From the NCBI RefSeq assembly GCF_022385335.1, contig NZ_CP092431.1, forward strand, positions 2,852,001-2,916,000: a stretch of DNA of 64,000 nucleotides, read 5' to 3'. The notes under the pieces are model-generated. The model saw nothing but the letters and a program-made list of their open reading frames with translations, had not been told where the DNA came from and did no database searches. A program made the position numbers and the translations under genes. The first letter of the stretch is position 1. Each line of letters begins with the position of its first letter. Source of the DNA: Streptomyces deccanensis (GTDB lineage Bacteria > Actinomycetota > Actinomycetes > Streptomycetales > Streptomycetaceae). Positions 7,807 through 17,436 of the stretch are shown here, in pieces.

Positions 7807-8504
7807 CGTCGGGGCTCCAAGGCGTGCGGCAACGTACCCCAGGGATGATCCCCCACGCCGGGCACCGCGCAGTGCACGGAGGCGCCCCGGGCGCGGGCGA
7901 CACCCTCGACGTCGGTGCCCGGCGGCACTCCGTGCACCAGATGGCACACCCGCGCCCCGAGGCCCCCGCTGCCGCCGGGCCAGGGCTCGGGCGGCTGGTC
8001 CCGGTACGTCTCCCAGGTGCCCTCGAACGTGACGACGAGGTCGGCGATCCGGGCGTACGCGGGGTGGGGCGGGGTGCCGGGGTTGAGGGCGAGGGTGGCG
8101 GGGCCGGCGCCCCAGACGGCCGCGGCGAGCCGTCGGTAGTGGTCGAACGCGCCGTATTCGGCGGCCGCTTGGTCGAGGAAGACGCCGTCGGTGCCGTACC
8201 AGGCGTGGTGGCGGGTCAGCTCCCGTACGACGTCGGTGACGGGTCTGCGGCCGTAGTCGGTGTCGGCGTACCCGAGGAGCCGTACGCCGGCCGCCCGCAG
8301 CCGGCCCGCGACCCGGATGAACGCCGGGTCGGGGCCGTCGCCCGGCCCGTTCGCCGGGTTGAGGACGACGCCGTAGAGGCGGGGCGCGGCCTCGACGAGG
8401 GCGTCCCATGCGGCGGGGCGGTCGCGGGGGTGCTCGTAATAGGGGACCAGGAGGGACGGCGAGGAGAGCTCGGTCGCCCGGCGCGCTGTTCCGTATGCGG
8501 TCAT
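7803..8504 (-). CDS. Spherulin-4 / GH135-like glycoside hydrolase
   Basis: The 233-residue protein has the spherulation-specific family 4 pattern: LLVPYYEHP at the N-terminus, VVLNPANGPG, LLGYADTDYGRRP, YGTDGVFLDQAAAEYGAFDHY, LALNPGTPPHP and LVVTFEGTW. Family members such as fungal Sph3 (GH135) hydrolyse galactosaminogalactan and are needed for its production. No signal peptide is evident, so it may act in the cytoplasm or leave by another route, which is odd for a polymer hydrolase. The start is coupled to the upstream membrane-protein gene (4-bp overlap, 8501-8504) and its stop overlaps the GH114 gene. Confidence 0.82.
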   Translation of the reverse strand: MTAYGTARRATELSSPSLLVPYYEHPRDRPAAWDALVEAAPRLYGVVLNPANGPGDGPDPAFIRVAGRLRAAGVRLLGYADTDYGRRPVTDVVRELTRHHAWYGTDGVFLDQAAAEYGAFDHYRRLAAAVWGAGPATLALNPGTPPHPAYARIADLVVTFEGTWETYRDQPPEPWPGGSGGLGARVCHLVHGVPPGTDVEGVARARGASVHCAVPGVGDHPWGTLPHALEPRR

Positions 8505-10006
8505 CGGTGTGCCGTCGCCCTCCCCAACAGGCCGCAGACCAGGCCCGCCTGGAGGGCGGCGGCGACGCCGTACACGAGCAGGCCGATCCCGTGCGGGTCG
8601 CCCGGGTGGGTCACCAGGGCCAGGGTCTGGGCGGCGGCCGTGACGCAGCAGACGACGGCGGCGCCCAGGACCGCGCCGAAGGACTGGAGCAGCAGACCGG
8701 TCCAGAGCACCGCGCCCAGCAGGAGCAGGCCGGCGAGATGGACGCCGTCGAGCTCCGGGGCCCGCGGCCACAGCGCGGCGGTGGCGTGGGCCAGGATCAG
8801 CAGGGTGGCGAGGTAGCCGGCCAGGCACTGGACCAGGGTCACGGAGGTGGCCCGCCAGAAGGCGGCCGGTGTGCTGGTGGAGCGCAGTCCGGCGAGGCCT
8901 CCGCTGCGGAAGCGGTACAGCAGCCATTCGGCGGGGCCCATGCTGAGGGTGAGGGCCACGGCGGCGGGTGCCGCTGCCGTGCCGCCCCCGTGGGCGATGA
9001 CCTCCCCGAGCGTCGCGTACAGCACGAGCACACCGGTGCCGAGGCCGAAGACGGCGTACGGGAGGGAGGCGGCGAGTCGGGGCGCGGCCGGGCCCCGCTC
9101 CGGGACGCCGCCGGGCACGCCGAGGACGGTGACGGATCCGGGCCGGCGGCTCCGGGCGCCCGACTCCCGCAGGGCGGGCGCCACTTCGTGGACGGCGAGG
9201 AGCACGACCGCCACCAGGGAGGCGGTCAGCAGGGTGAGCCCGGACCAGTCGGGCACCGGCCGGGCCAGGGCGAACAGCGCGCCCGCCGTCATGGGCGTCA
9301 GACAGTGCAGCAGGGCCCGTTCGCGGCCGAGGACGAGCAGGACGGTCGCGGCGCCCAGGTAGCAGGCCTCGCCGGCGGCGAAGGCCACCGCGCCCGGGTC
9401 GCCGCCGCCGGCCGCCAGACAGGCGACCGTGGTGCACAGCAGGGCGCCCGCCGGCGCTCCGCGGGCCAGTGAGCGGCGGCACGCGTCGCGGTCGCCCAAC
9501 GCGAGCCAGGAGTAGGCCCGGTGGGCGAGACCCTGGTTCCACATCCAGCCGCACAGGGCGCCGGCCAGCAGCGGGACCGTGCCGGCGGGCAGGCCGGAGC
9601 CGTCGCGGGGGCCTGCCAGGAGGGGTGCGCCGAGGACGTAGGCGAGGCCGGGGAGGGCGAAGACGACGCCTCTGAGGAGGCAGCCGAGCAGGCCGATCCG
9701 CCAGGGGTCGGGCGCAGGCCCCGCCGGTTCGGGGTGGGCGCGCTCGACGCGTTCGTACAACTCCTCGGCGAGGGCGAAGGAGTTGCGGCAGCCGTAGCGG
9801 GCGCGGGTCCGGTCGTCGGAGATGCCGTCGGACTCCAGCAGGGCGGCGATCTCGTCCGGGTGGACGGCGGCGGCGATGAACTCCCGGTGTTGTTCGGCGA
9901 GTCGGTCGATGGGATCGGGTTCGGCCCGGCGGGGCCTGCGCGGGCGGGGCACGGCGGGGAGCGGGGCCGGCCGTGCGCCCGGGGGCGGGGTCGGGTGGCC
10001 GCTCAC
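8501..10006 (-). CDS. Polytopic membrane protein of the exopolysaccharide locus
   Basis: About 501 residues. A Pro/Arg-rich N-terminal ~40 residues is followed by a soluble helical part (DPIDRLAEQHREFIAAAV, then an ELYERVERAHPE segment). About twelve hydrophobic segments spread from residue ~110 to the end. I do not recognise a named family. Size and helix number fit a polysaccharide transporter of the PelG/MOP kind, and its place between a PelF-like glycosyltransferase and a hydrolase suggests export of the polymer, but homology to PelG is not shown. The GTG start at 10006 overlaps the glycosyltransferase stop by 4 bp. Confidence 0.8.
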   Translation of the reverse strand: MSGHPTPPPGARPAPLPAVPRPRRPRRAEPDPIDRLAEQHREFIAAAVHPDEIAALLESDGISDDRTRARYGCRNSFALAEELYERVERAHPEPAGPAPDPWRIGLLGCLLRGVVFALPGLAYVLGAPLLAGPRDGSGLPAGTVPLLAGALCGWMWNQGLAHRAYSWLALGDRDACRRSLARGAPAGALLCTTVACLAAGGGDPGAVAFAAGEACYLGAATVLLVLGRERALLHCLTPMTAGALFALARPVPDWSGLTLLTASLVAVVLLAVHEVAPALRESGARSRRPGSVTVLGVPGGVPERGPAAPRLAASLPYAVFGLGTGVLVLYATLGEVIAHGGGTAAAPAAVALTLSMGPAEWLLYRFRSGGLAGLRSTSTPAAFWRATSVTLVQCLAGYLATLLILAHATAALWPRAPELDGVHLAGLLLLGAVLWTGLLLQSFGAVLGAAVVCCVTAAAQTLALVTHPGDPHGIGLLVYGVAAALQAGLVCGLLGRATAHR

Positions 10007-11526
10007 CGGTCGGTTCCGTCCGTCGTGCCGGTCCGGTACCAAGGGTCGCGCAGTTCGGCGGTCCAGTCGGCGACCGTGGCCGGCGCGGGCTCGTACACGA
10101 TGTCGACCCGGCCCGCGAGTTCCTGGTAGATCATGCGGAAGGCGTCCACGGACCGGCGCAGGGTGAACCGGTCGATCACCCGCCGCCGTGCCGACTCCCC
10201 GAGGCCGCGGCGGCGTTCGTCGTCGCGCAGGAGGCCGAGCGCGGCGTCGGCCATCGCCTCCGGCTCGCGGGGCGGCACGACGATCCCGGTGTCGCCGACC
10301 GCCTCGCGGACCCCTCCGACATCGGTCGACACGGTCGTACGGCCGCAGGACATGGCCTCGATGAGGGAGTACGGGAAGCCCTCCGAGATCGAGGAGAGCA
10401 TCACGACGTGCCCGGCGGCGTAGGCCCGCCACACCTCGCTGATGCGGCCCTCGAAGGTGAGCCCGTCGGTGACGCCCAGTTCGGCGGCGAGCTTCTCCAG
10501 CTCGGTGCGGTACTCCTCGCCGCCCGGTGGCACGGGCCCGAACAGCCGGAGCCTGGTGCCGGGGAGCTCGGCGCGGACCATGGCGTAGGCGTGGAGCAGT
10601 GTCTCCAGGTCCTTGATGGGGTCGACGCGTCCGCACCAGGTGAGGGTGGGCACCTCGGGTTCGGGGCCGGCGTGCGGGAAGGCGGCCGGGTCGACGCCGT
10701 TGTAGACCGTGCGGATCCTGTCGGCGTCGGCGCCGCCCCGCTCCTCCCAGCGGCGGTTGTACCGGTTGCAGGGGGTGATGAGGTCGGCGGCGCGGTAGCC
10801 GAGCCTGGTCAGCTCGCGGTGGAAGCCGAGCATGAAGGCCTTCACGGGCCAGCGCTGGTCGGCGGTGCGGTGGCCGAGGTAGCGCTCGCGCAGATAGATG
10901 CCGTGCTCGGTGAGGAGGAACGGTACGCCGTCCAACTCGCGGGCGGCGAGCGCGGGCAGCGTGGCGAGGCCGCCGCTGACCGCGTGGGCCACACAGTCCT
11001 CGGGGATCCGGGCGCCGAGCGGCCGCAGGGAGTGTTCCAGCAGATCGGTCGCGGTGAGCGCGTCGTGGACCGTGGGGCGCGCGGCGGCCGTCGGCAGGTG
11101 CGGCATCGTCCAGATCCACATCAGCGAACGGAGCGCGGACTCGGTGCGCAGGGCCGCCGACAGGCGCCCGTCGCGGGCGAGTCGGGCCAACTCGTACAGG
11201 GCCTCCTCGAAGCCCTGGGGCGCGTCGGGGTCGAGGACGGAGAGCAGCAGTCGCTCGTAGGCGTCGGTGAAGCGGCGGCGGGCCGCGCCGTACGGGGCGC
11301 GGGCGCGGCCGGGGCGCGGGCCCCAGGTCGGTACGGAGGTGTGCCGGTACACGTTCGGCGGCAGGTCCCAGGTCACGGGTTCGCGGCCGGTTCCGGTGAG
11401 CGACACGAGGTGGAACTCGACGTCGGGCATGCCGTTGACTAGCTGGTCGCACCAGGTGCTGACCCCGCCGTGGACATGCGGGTAGGTGCCTTCGGTGAGC
11501 ATGGTGACATGACTGCCGGTGCGCAT
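10003..11526 (-). CDS. PelF-like family 4 glycosyltransferase
   Basis: The 507-residue protein begins VTMLTEGTYPHVHGGVSTW, the hallmark N-terminus of PelF, the cytoplasmic GT4 enzyme that builds Pel polysaccharide from UDP-activated amino sugars. Further PelF/GT4 signs are FLLTEHGIYLRERYLGHR in the middle, LTWCGRVDPIKDLETLLHA, and the donor-binding EX7E segment ISEGFPYSLIEAMSCG near residue 380, followed by VSTDVGGVREAV. No membrane segment is seen. Its stop overlaps the next gene by 4 bp. Upstream, a 120-bp gap containing a dispersed repeat separates it from the deacetylase gene. Sugar specificity (GalNAc or other) is inferred from the neighbours. Confidence 0.88.
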   Translation of the reverse strand: MRTGSHVTMLTEGTYPHVHGGVSTWCDQLVNGMPDVEFHLVSLTGTGREPVTWDLPPNVYRHTSVPTWGPRPGRARAPYGAARRRFTDAYERLLLSVLDPDAPQGFEEALYELARLARDGRLSAALRTESALRSLMWIWTMPHLPTAAARPTVHDALTATDLLEHSLRPLGARIPEDCVAHAVSGGLATLPALAARELDGVPFLLTEHGIYLRERYLGHRTADQRWPVKAFMLGFHRELTRLGYRAADLITPCNRYNRRWEERGGADADRIRTVYNGVDPAAFPHAGPEPEVPTLTWCGRVDPIKDLETLLHAYAMVRAELPGTRLRLFGPVPPGGEEYRTELEKLAAELGVTDGLTFEGRISEVWRAYAAGHVVMLSSISEGFPYSLIEAMSCGRTTVSTDVGGVREAVGDTGIVVPPREPEAMADAALGLLRDDERRRGLGESARRRVIDRFTLRRSVDAFRMIYQELAGRVDIVYEPAPATVADWTAELRDPWYRTGTTDGTDR

Positions 11527-11569
11527 GGCTGCGCCGCTCCCCCCTGTTGCTGTTACGCGGATGATGTGC

Positions 11570-11645
11570 GGGGAACTGCGGGCCCGGACGCCGACCGCGG
11601 GTCGGTGGGGGTTGATCGCACAGTTCCCCGCGCCCCTTGGGGGGC
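11570..11645. repeat. Dispersed modular inverted repeat, copy 3 (short)
   Basis: This compact copy has a GGGGAACTGCG fragment, then a variant core CGCACAGTTCCCCGCGCCCCT (11616-11636). It lies immediately after the stop of the deacetylase gene and before the PelF-like gene, so it may form a hairpin inside or at the end of the transcript. Confidence 0.7.
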
Positions 11646-11646
11646 T

Positions 11647-13680
11647 CTACGGCAACTTGAGCTTTACGGCTGACTGGAGTGCCGCCGGCGTGGTCCAGGC
11701 CGAGCGGGCTCCCGCGTACGGGGTGCCGAACGTGGCGGTCCCGAGCGGGAGTTGCGTGACGGTCCCCTTCGGTGCCGTCACCGGGATCTCGACCCCCGAC
11801 GGCGCCTTCACCGTCACCGCCGTGCCGATGCGGTACGCCGTGACCGTGCCGTTCGCGATGGCGGTCTGCCAGGCGGCCCGGCGCTTCAGCTCGGTGCCGA
11901 CCGCGCCGTGCCGGGGGTTCTCCAGCGGGGTGTCGGAGGCGAAGAGCGCCCGGTACTCGGCGAGCACCTGGTCCAGGACCGGGTAGAGCAGCCGCTCCTC
12001 GGCCAGGTTGGACTGGTGCGCGTAGTGCGGTCGCGGGTCGTTGCCGACGGCGTGCAGCAGGGCCGTACGGACCTCCTGCGGGACGATGTGCGTCGTGTAC
12101 CCGGTGGCGGGGTCGAGGGGGGCGGGCAGGCAGGTGGAGGTCGCGTTGTTCTCGCAGACGCCGCTGCCGCCGTCGGCCGCCGAGGTGTAGACCCAGTTGT
12201 ACTCGTCGACCATCTCCGCGGCGGTGCCCACGTTGTAGTAGACGTTCATCGGGTGGCGCGGCACGGTCAGCGCGGCGCCCACCGGACGCTGGGCCGGTTC
12301 GCGGGAGTTGTCGGAGGCGATCCATTTGACAGCGTTGTCGGCGAGGGCGCCCGCGAGGTTCGGGTTGTCGTCCGGCTGCTGCGGCAGCGTTTTCAGGCCC
12401 GAGTGCTCGCCCGTCACCAGTTCGTCGCGCCGCACGGGCAGTCCGCGCGCGACCGCCCAGGCGTGGTTGTCGCGGATCTGCGCGGCGATGTCGGCGCGGC
12501 TCAGATAGCGGGTGGTGCCGTCGGCGTTCTTCGCGCAGCTCCACGGGACGGTCGAGGTGTCCTGGAGGCAGCCGAGGTACTGGTGGGTGTAGGTGTGGTT
12601 GATCCAGCGGAACGCGTTCCGGTCGGCGACCAGCCGGTCGGCGAGGGCGTCCGTGCCGCCGTTCGCCTCCTTCCACTCCTCGCCGCTGCCGCCGTTGTAG
12701 ACCATGTCGAGGGTGAGGCCGCTGGACCGCTGCCACTGCTCGGCGTACTCGGCGTCGGCGGCGGTCATCCGGATCGGCTCGGTCTCCGTGCCCTGCCCGC
12801 CGCCGCAGTTGAAGCTGCCGGGCGTGCAGTTGTTCTCGGTGTCCCAGCGGCTGTCGGGCGCGAAGACGTCGTCGATGTGGATGCCGAAGTAGTTCCGGTT
12901 CCGGCCGAGGTGCACGCCGTCCGTCAGCCACTCGACGATGCCCCGGGCCAGCACCCGGAACTGCCGCTGGTGCTGGTTGTGGGCGAAGGTGACGACCAGT
13001 TCGCGGCGCCCGTCGTGGGCGTACTCCCCGACCAGGCTGCCCCGGCCGCTGCCGCCGGGCACCGGGAGGTCGACATAACTGGTGTAGCCGGGGCGGGGCC
13101 GGGCGACGAAGCCGTAACTCTCCTGCGTGGAGGCGGAGTTGTCCTCGAAGGTGAACTGCCCGTCGAGATAGCCGAAGCGGCCCGCCCGGCCGGCGTCGGT
13201 CACCGTGGCCTCCCGGCCGTCGAGGGAGCCGGCCCAGCCGCCCTCGCTGGTGTAGTCGAGGCCGACCCCGGGGTGCGCCCAGGTGTAGGCGTCGACCTGC
13301 GGGATCCCGTACGTCCGCTCGTAGGTCTCCAGCGCGCTCTGCTCGGCCGAACCCGGGCCGAACGGGGCCTCGTTGGGCAGGACCACGCCCTGGAACCTGG
13401 CGCGCGGGGTGCCGCCGACCGTGTCGCTCAGGAAGGCCGCGTCGATGGTCGGGCGGTTCGCGTCGCCGAGGTTCACGCGGGTGTACGGGACGCCGGTGCT
13501 CTTCAGCTCCGCGACGATGGCCTGGACGGGGCTGTCGCCGTTGTCCACCACCAGCACCCGCAGGTCGACGCGCGGTACGACGGCGGCCGACGCTCCCGGT
13601 ATGCCCAGGCCCGCCACCAGCAGACTCGTCGTCGCCACGACTGCGGCGGCGCTCCTCCATCCGGGCACGCTGTACGGCAT
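11647..13680 (-). CDS. Secreted Agd3-like (CE18-type) polysaccharide deacetylase
   Basis: The 677-residue protein has an N-terminal signal peptide (VVATTSLLVAGLGIPGASA). A ~200-residue alpha/beta domain follows (DLRVLVVDNGDSPVQAIVAE), placed like the carbohydrate-binding domain of fungal Agd3. A deacetylase domain then carries a metal-type FGIHIDDVFAPDSRW near residue 265 and an H-x3-H motif in INHTYTHQYLGC near 360. A Cys-rich patch (CTPGSFNCGGG, CENNATSTC) suggests an oxidised, extracellular protein. Agd3/PelA-type enzymes remove acetyl groups from GalNAc polymers, making them cationic and adhesive. The start is chosen at the ATG before the signal peptide. It heads the minus-strand cluster. 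Confidence 0.82.
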   Translation of the reverse strand: MPYSVPGWRSAAAVVATTSLLVAGLGIPGASAAVVPRVDLRVLVVDNGDSPVQAIVAELKSTGVPYTRVNLGDANRPTIDAAFLSDTVGGTPRARFQGVVLPNEAPFGPGSAEQSALETYERTYGIPQVDAYTWAHPGVGLDYTSEGGWAGSLDGREATVTDAGRAGRFGYLDGQFTFEDNSASTQESYGFVARPRPGYTSYVDLPVPGGSGRGSLVGEYAHDGRRELVVTFAHNQHQRQFRVLARGIVEWLTDGVHLGRNRNYFGIHIDDVFAPDSRWDTENNCTPGSFNCGGGQGTETEPIRMTAADAEYAEQWQRSSGLTLDMVYNGGSGEEWKEANGGTDALADRLVADRNAFRWINHTYTHQYLGCLQDTSTVPWSCAKNADGTTRYLSRADIAAQIRDNHAWAVARGLPVRRDELVTGEHSGLKTLPQQPDDNPNLAGALADNAVKWIASDNSREPAQRPVGAALTVPRHPMNVYYNVGTAAEMVDEYNWVYTSAADGGSGVCENNATSTCLPAPLDPATGYTTHIVPQEVRTALLHAVGNDPRPHYAHQSNLAEERLLYPVLDQVLAEYRALFASDTPLENPRHGAVGTELKRRAAWQTAIANGTVTAYRIGTAVTVKAPSGVEIPVTAPKGTVTQLPLGTATFGTPYAGARSAWTTPAALQSAVKLKLP

Positions 13681-14166
13681 GTTCGCCCCTTCCCCCGAGA
13701 AGATCCCCCGGCGGCGACTGAACGGCCGCACCGAGGGGAATCTGTGGAAATGATGCAAGCCGATGAGCTGATCACTCACCGGGCCGGACGAGTGTCACCC
13801 AGGTCAGGGCACATGTGGGCAGGAAAATGACCATGAAGCCACATAGGGGTGAATGCCCGCAGGGGTGAGCGAAATCGGCGGCGGGACGCTACGCGCGGAG
13901 ACCGCCGACGCTACGCGCGAAGACGATGGACCCGTGAGCCCGGAGCCGCGATAAGGGATCCCCCTATGCCTCAGCCATGGGGATCTCCCTGCACGTCCGG
14001 GGCGGAAAGTCGGGGAGGCTGGTCGCAGCGGACGCCATGCGGACGGCGCGGCGCAACCGGCCGATACTCCAGGTCCGATGGGCCGAACAAGGGCCTAGGC
14101 TCGTTCTCGGCACGTCGACCCACCCGTTCGGCCACGAAACTCAATCGGAAGCGAGATTTCACCACC
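13681..14166. other. 486-bp divergent intergenic region with a 22-bp direct repeat
   Basis: This region separates the deacetylase gene (minus) from pepA (plus), so promoters for both should lie here. GACGCTACGCGCG occurs twice, at 13885-13897 and 13907-13919, a 22-bp period that would put both copies on one face of the helix. The segment AGGGGTGAATGCCCGCAGGG next to it is only weakly riboswitch-like. No gene is seen. Confidence 0.45.
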
Positions 14167-15705
<1,539 letters not shown>

Positions 15706-15730
15706 CGATCGCCCGAGAGCTCGGCACCTG

Positions 15731-15795
15731 AGGGGCGCGGGCGGCTGCGGGCCGTCCGAGGCTGCTCGCGCAGTTCCCCGCGCCCCTTCAGGGCC
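15731..15795. repeat. Dispersed modular inverted repeat, copy 4 (short)
   Basis: This lies 25 bp after the pepA stop. AGGGGCGCGGGCGGCTGCGG opens it and the core CGCGCAGTTCCCCGCGCCCCT (15767-15787) closes it, so the two ends can pair. The internal hairpin modules are missing. Confidence 0.7.
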
Positions 15796-15986
15796 CGGCC
15801 TCGTCACATCTGAGCGTGTGGTGTCTCACACCCCGGCCCGGCGTCTCGTTCGCCCGCGACAAGTGCGAAGATGGGGCTCGGCAGGACAGGGCCCCCACCA
15901 CAGGGCCGAAGAAGAGCGGCCGGACACCAGCCGCCGCGCGGGTCTCGGACGACCGGCGTACGGCGCACATGCATGGAGGACGTGAC

Positions 15987-17375
15987 GTGGCGAACGACGC
16001 CAGCACCGTTTTCGACCTAGTGATCCTCGGCGGTGGTAGCGGTGGTTACGCCGCGGCCCTGCGCGGGGCTCAGCTGGGCCTGGACGTCGCCCTGATCGAG
16101 AAGGACAAGGTCGGCGGCACCTGCCTGCACCGGGGATGCATTCCCACGAAGGCCCTGCTCCACGCGGGCGAGATCGCCGACCAGGCCCGCGAGAGCGAGC
16201 AGTTCGGTGTGAAGGCCACCTTCGAGGGCATCGACATCGCCGGGGTGCACAAGTACAAGGACGGCGTGATCTCCGGCCTCTACAAGGGTCTGCAGGGTCT
16301 CGTCGCCTCCCGCAAGGTCACCTACATCGAGGGTGAGGGCCGTCTGTCCTCCCCGACCTCCGTCGATGTGAACGGCCAGCGTGTCCAGGGCCGCCACGTC
16401 CTGCTGGCGACCGGCTCCGTGCCGAAGTCGCTGCCGGGCCTGGAGATCGACGGCAACCGCATCATCTCCTCGGACCACGCCCTCGTCCTGGACCGCGTGC
16501 CCAAGTCCGCGATCATCCTGGGCGGCGGCGTCATCGGCGTCGAGTTCGCCTCCGCGTGGAAGTCCTTCGGCTCCGACGTCACCGTCATCGAGGGCCTGAA
16601 GCACCTGGTCCCCGTCGAGGACGAGAACTCCTCCAAGCTTCTCGAGCGCGCCTTCCGCAAGCGCGGCATCAAGTTCAACCTGGGCACCTTCTTCTCGAAG
16701 GCCGAGTACACCCAGGACGGTGTCAAGGTCACCCTCGCCGACGGCAAGGAGTTCGAGGCCGAGGTCCTGCTCGTCGCGGTGGGCCGCGGCCCCGTCTCCG
16801 CCGGTCTCGGCTACGAGGAGCAGGGCGTCGCGATGGACCGCGGCTACGTCCTGGTCGACGAGTACATGCGCACGAACGTCCCGACCATCTCCGCCGTCGG
16901 TGACCTGGTCCCGACGCTCCAGCTCGCGCACGTCGGCTTCGCCGAGGGCATCCTGGTGGCGGAGCGTCTGGCCGGCCTGAAGACCGTTCCGATCGACTAC
17001 GACGGTGTCCCGCGGGTGACGTACTGCCACCCCGAGGTCGCCTCCGTGGGCATCACCGAGGCCAAGGCCAAGGAGATCTACGGCGCGGACAAGGTCGTCG
17101 CTCTGAAGTACAACCTCGCGGGCAACGGCAAGAGCAAGATCCTGAACACCTCGGGCGAGATCAAGCTCGTCCAGGTCAAGGACGGTGCCGTGGTCGGCGT
17201 CCACATGGTCGGCGACCGCATGGGCGAGCAGGTGGGCGAGGCCCAGCTGATCTACAACTGGGAAGCCCTCCCCGCCGAGGTCGCCCAGCTGATCCACGCC
17301 CACCCGACGCAGAACGAGGCGCTCGGCGAGGCCCACCTGGCCCTCGCGGGCAAGCCGCTGCACTCGCACGACTGA
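15987..17375 (+). CDS. lpdA: Dihydrolipoyl dehydrogenase (E3)
   Basis: E3 reoxidises the lipoyl arms of 2-oxoacid dehydrogenases and the glycine cleavage system. Seen: FAD-binding LVILGGGSGGYAAALRGAQ at the N-terminus, redox-active disulfide VGGTCLHRGCIPTKALL near residues 40-55, NAD-binding IILGGGVIGVEFASAW, FAD motif ISAVGDL, and the C-terminal His-Glu pair in HAHPTQNEALGEA. At 462 aa it is normal length. The GTG start has GGAGGA six bases upstream; an in-frame extension back to 15816 is not supported. It is followed 61 bp later by sucB, so E3 and E2 are probably cotranscribed. Confidence 0.96.
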   Translation: MANDASTVFDLVILGGGSGGYAAALRGAQLGLDVALIEKDKVGGTCLHRGCIPTKALLHAGEIADQARESEQFGVKATFEGIDIAGVHKYKDGVISGLYKGLQGLVASRKVTYIEGEGRLSSPTSVDVNGQRVQGRHVLLATGSVPKSLPGLEIDGNRIISSDHALVLDRVPKSAIILGGGVIGVEFASAWKSFGSDVTVIEGLKHLVPVEDENSSKLLERAFRKRGIKFNLGTFFSKAEYTQDGVKVTLADGKEFEAEVLLVAVGRGPVSAGLGYEEQGVAMDRGYVLVDEYMRTNVPTISAVGDLVPTLQLAHVGFAEGILVAERLAGLKTVPIDYDGVPRVTYCHPEVASVGITEAKAKEIYGADKVVALKYNLAGNGKSKILNTSGEIKLVQVKDGAVVGVHMVGDRMGEQVGEAQLIYNWEALPAEVAQLIHAHPTQNEALGEAHLALAGKPLHSHD

Positions 17376-17436
17376 CCCCCTCGGTCGACGAAGCGACGAT
17401 CCAGACTTCCGCAATCGTTAAGGAGCAACAGAAACC

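Noticed and set aside
8501..13660. A single open frame of more than 1700 codons on the minus strand
   Set aside because: Only its last ~500 codons (8501-10006) read as protein; the rest is an Arg/Pro-rich shadow of the deacetylase and glycosyltransferase genes in another frame, a common effect of high GC.
13830..13900. Possible c-di-AMP (ydaO-type) riboswitch before pepA
   Set aside because: Only a GGGGTGAAT-like fragment is present; the conserved closing stems and the 3' AGCTAACC-type segment are absent.
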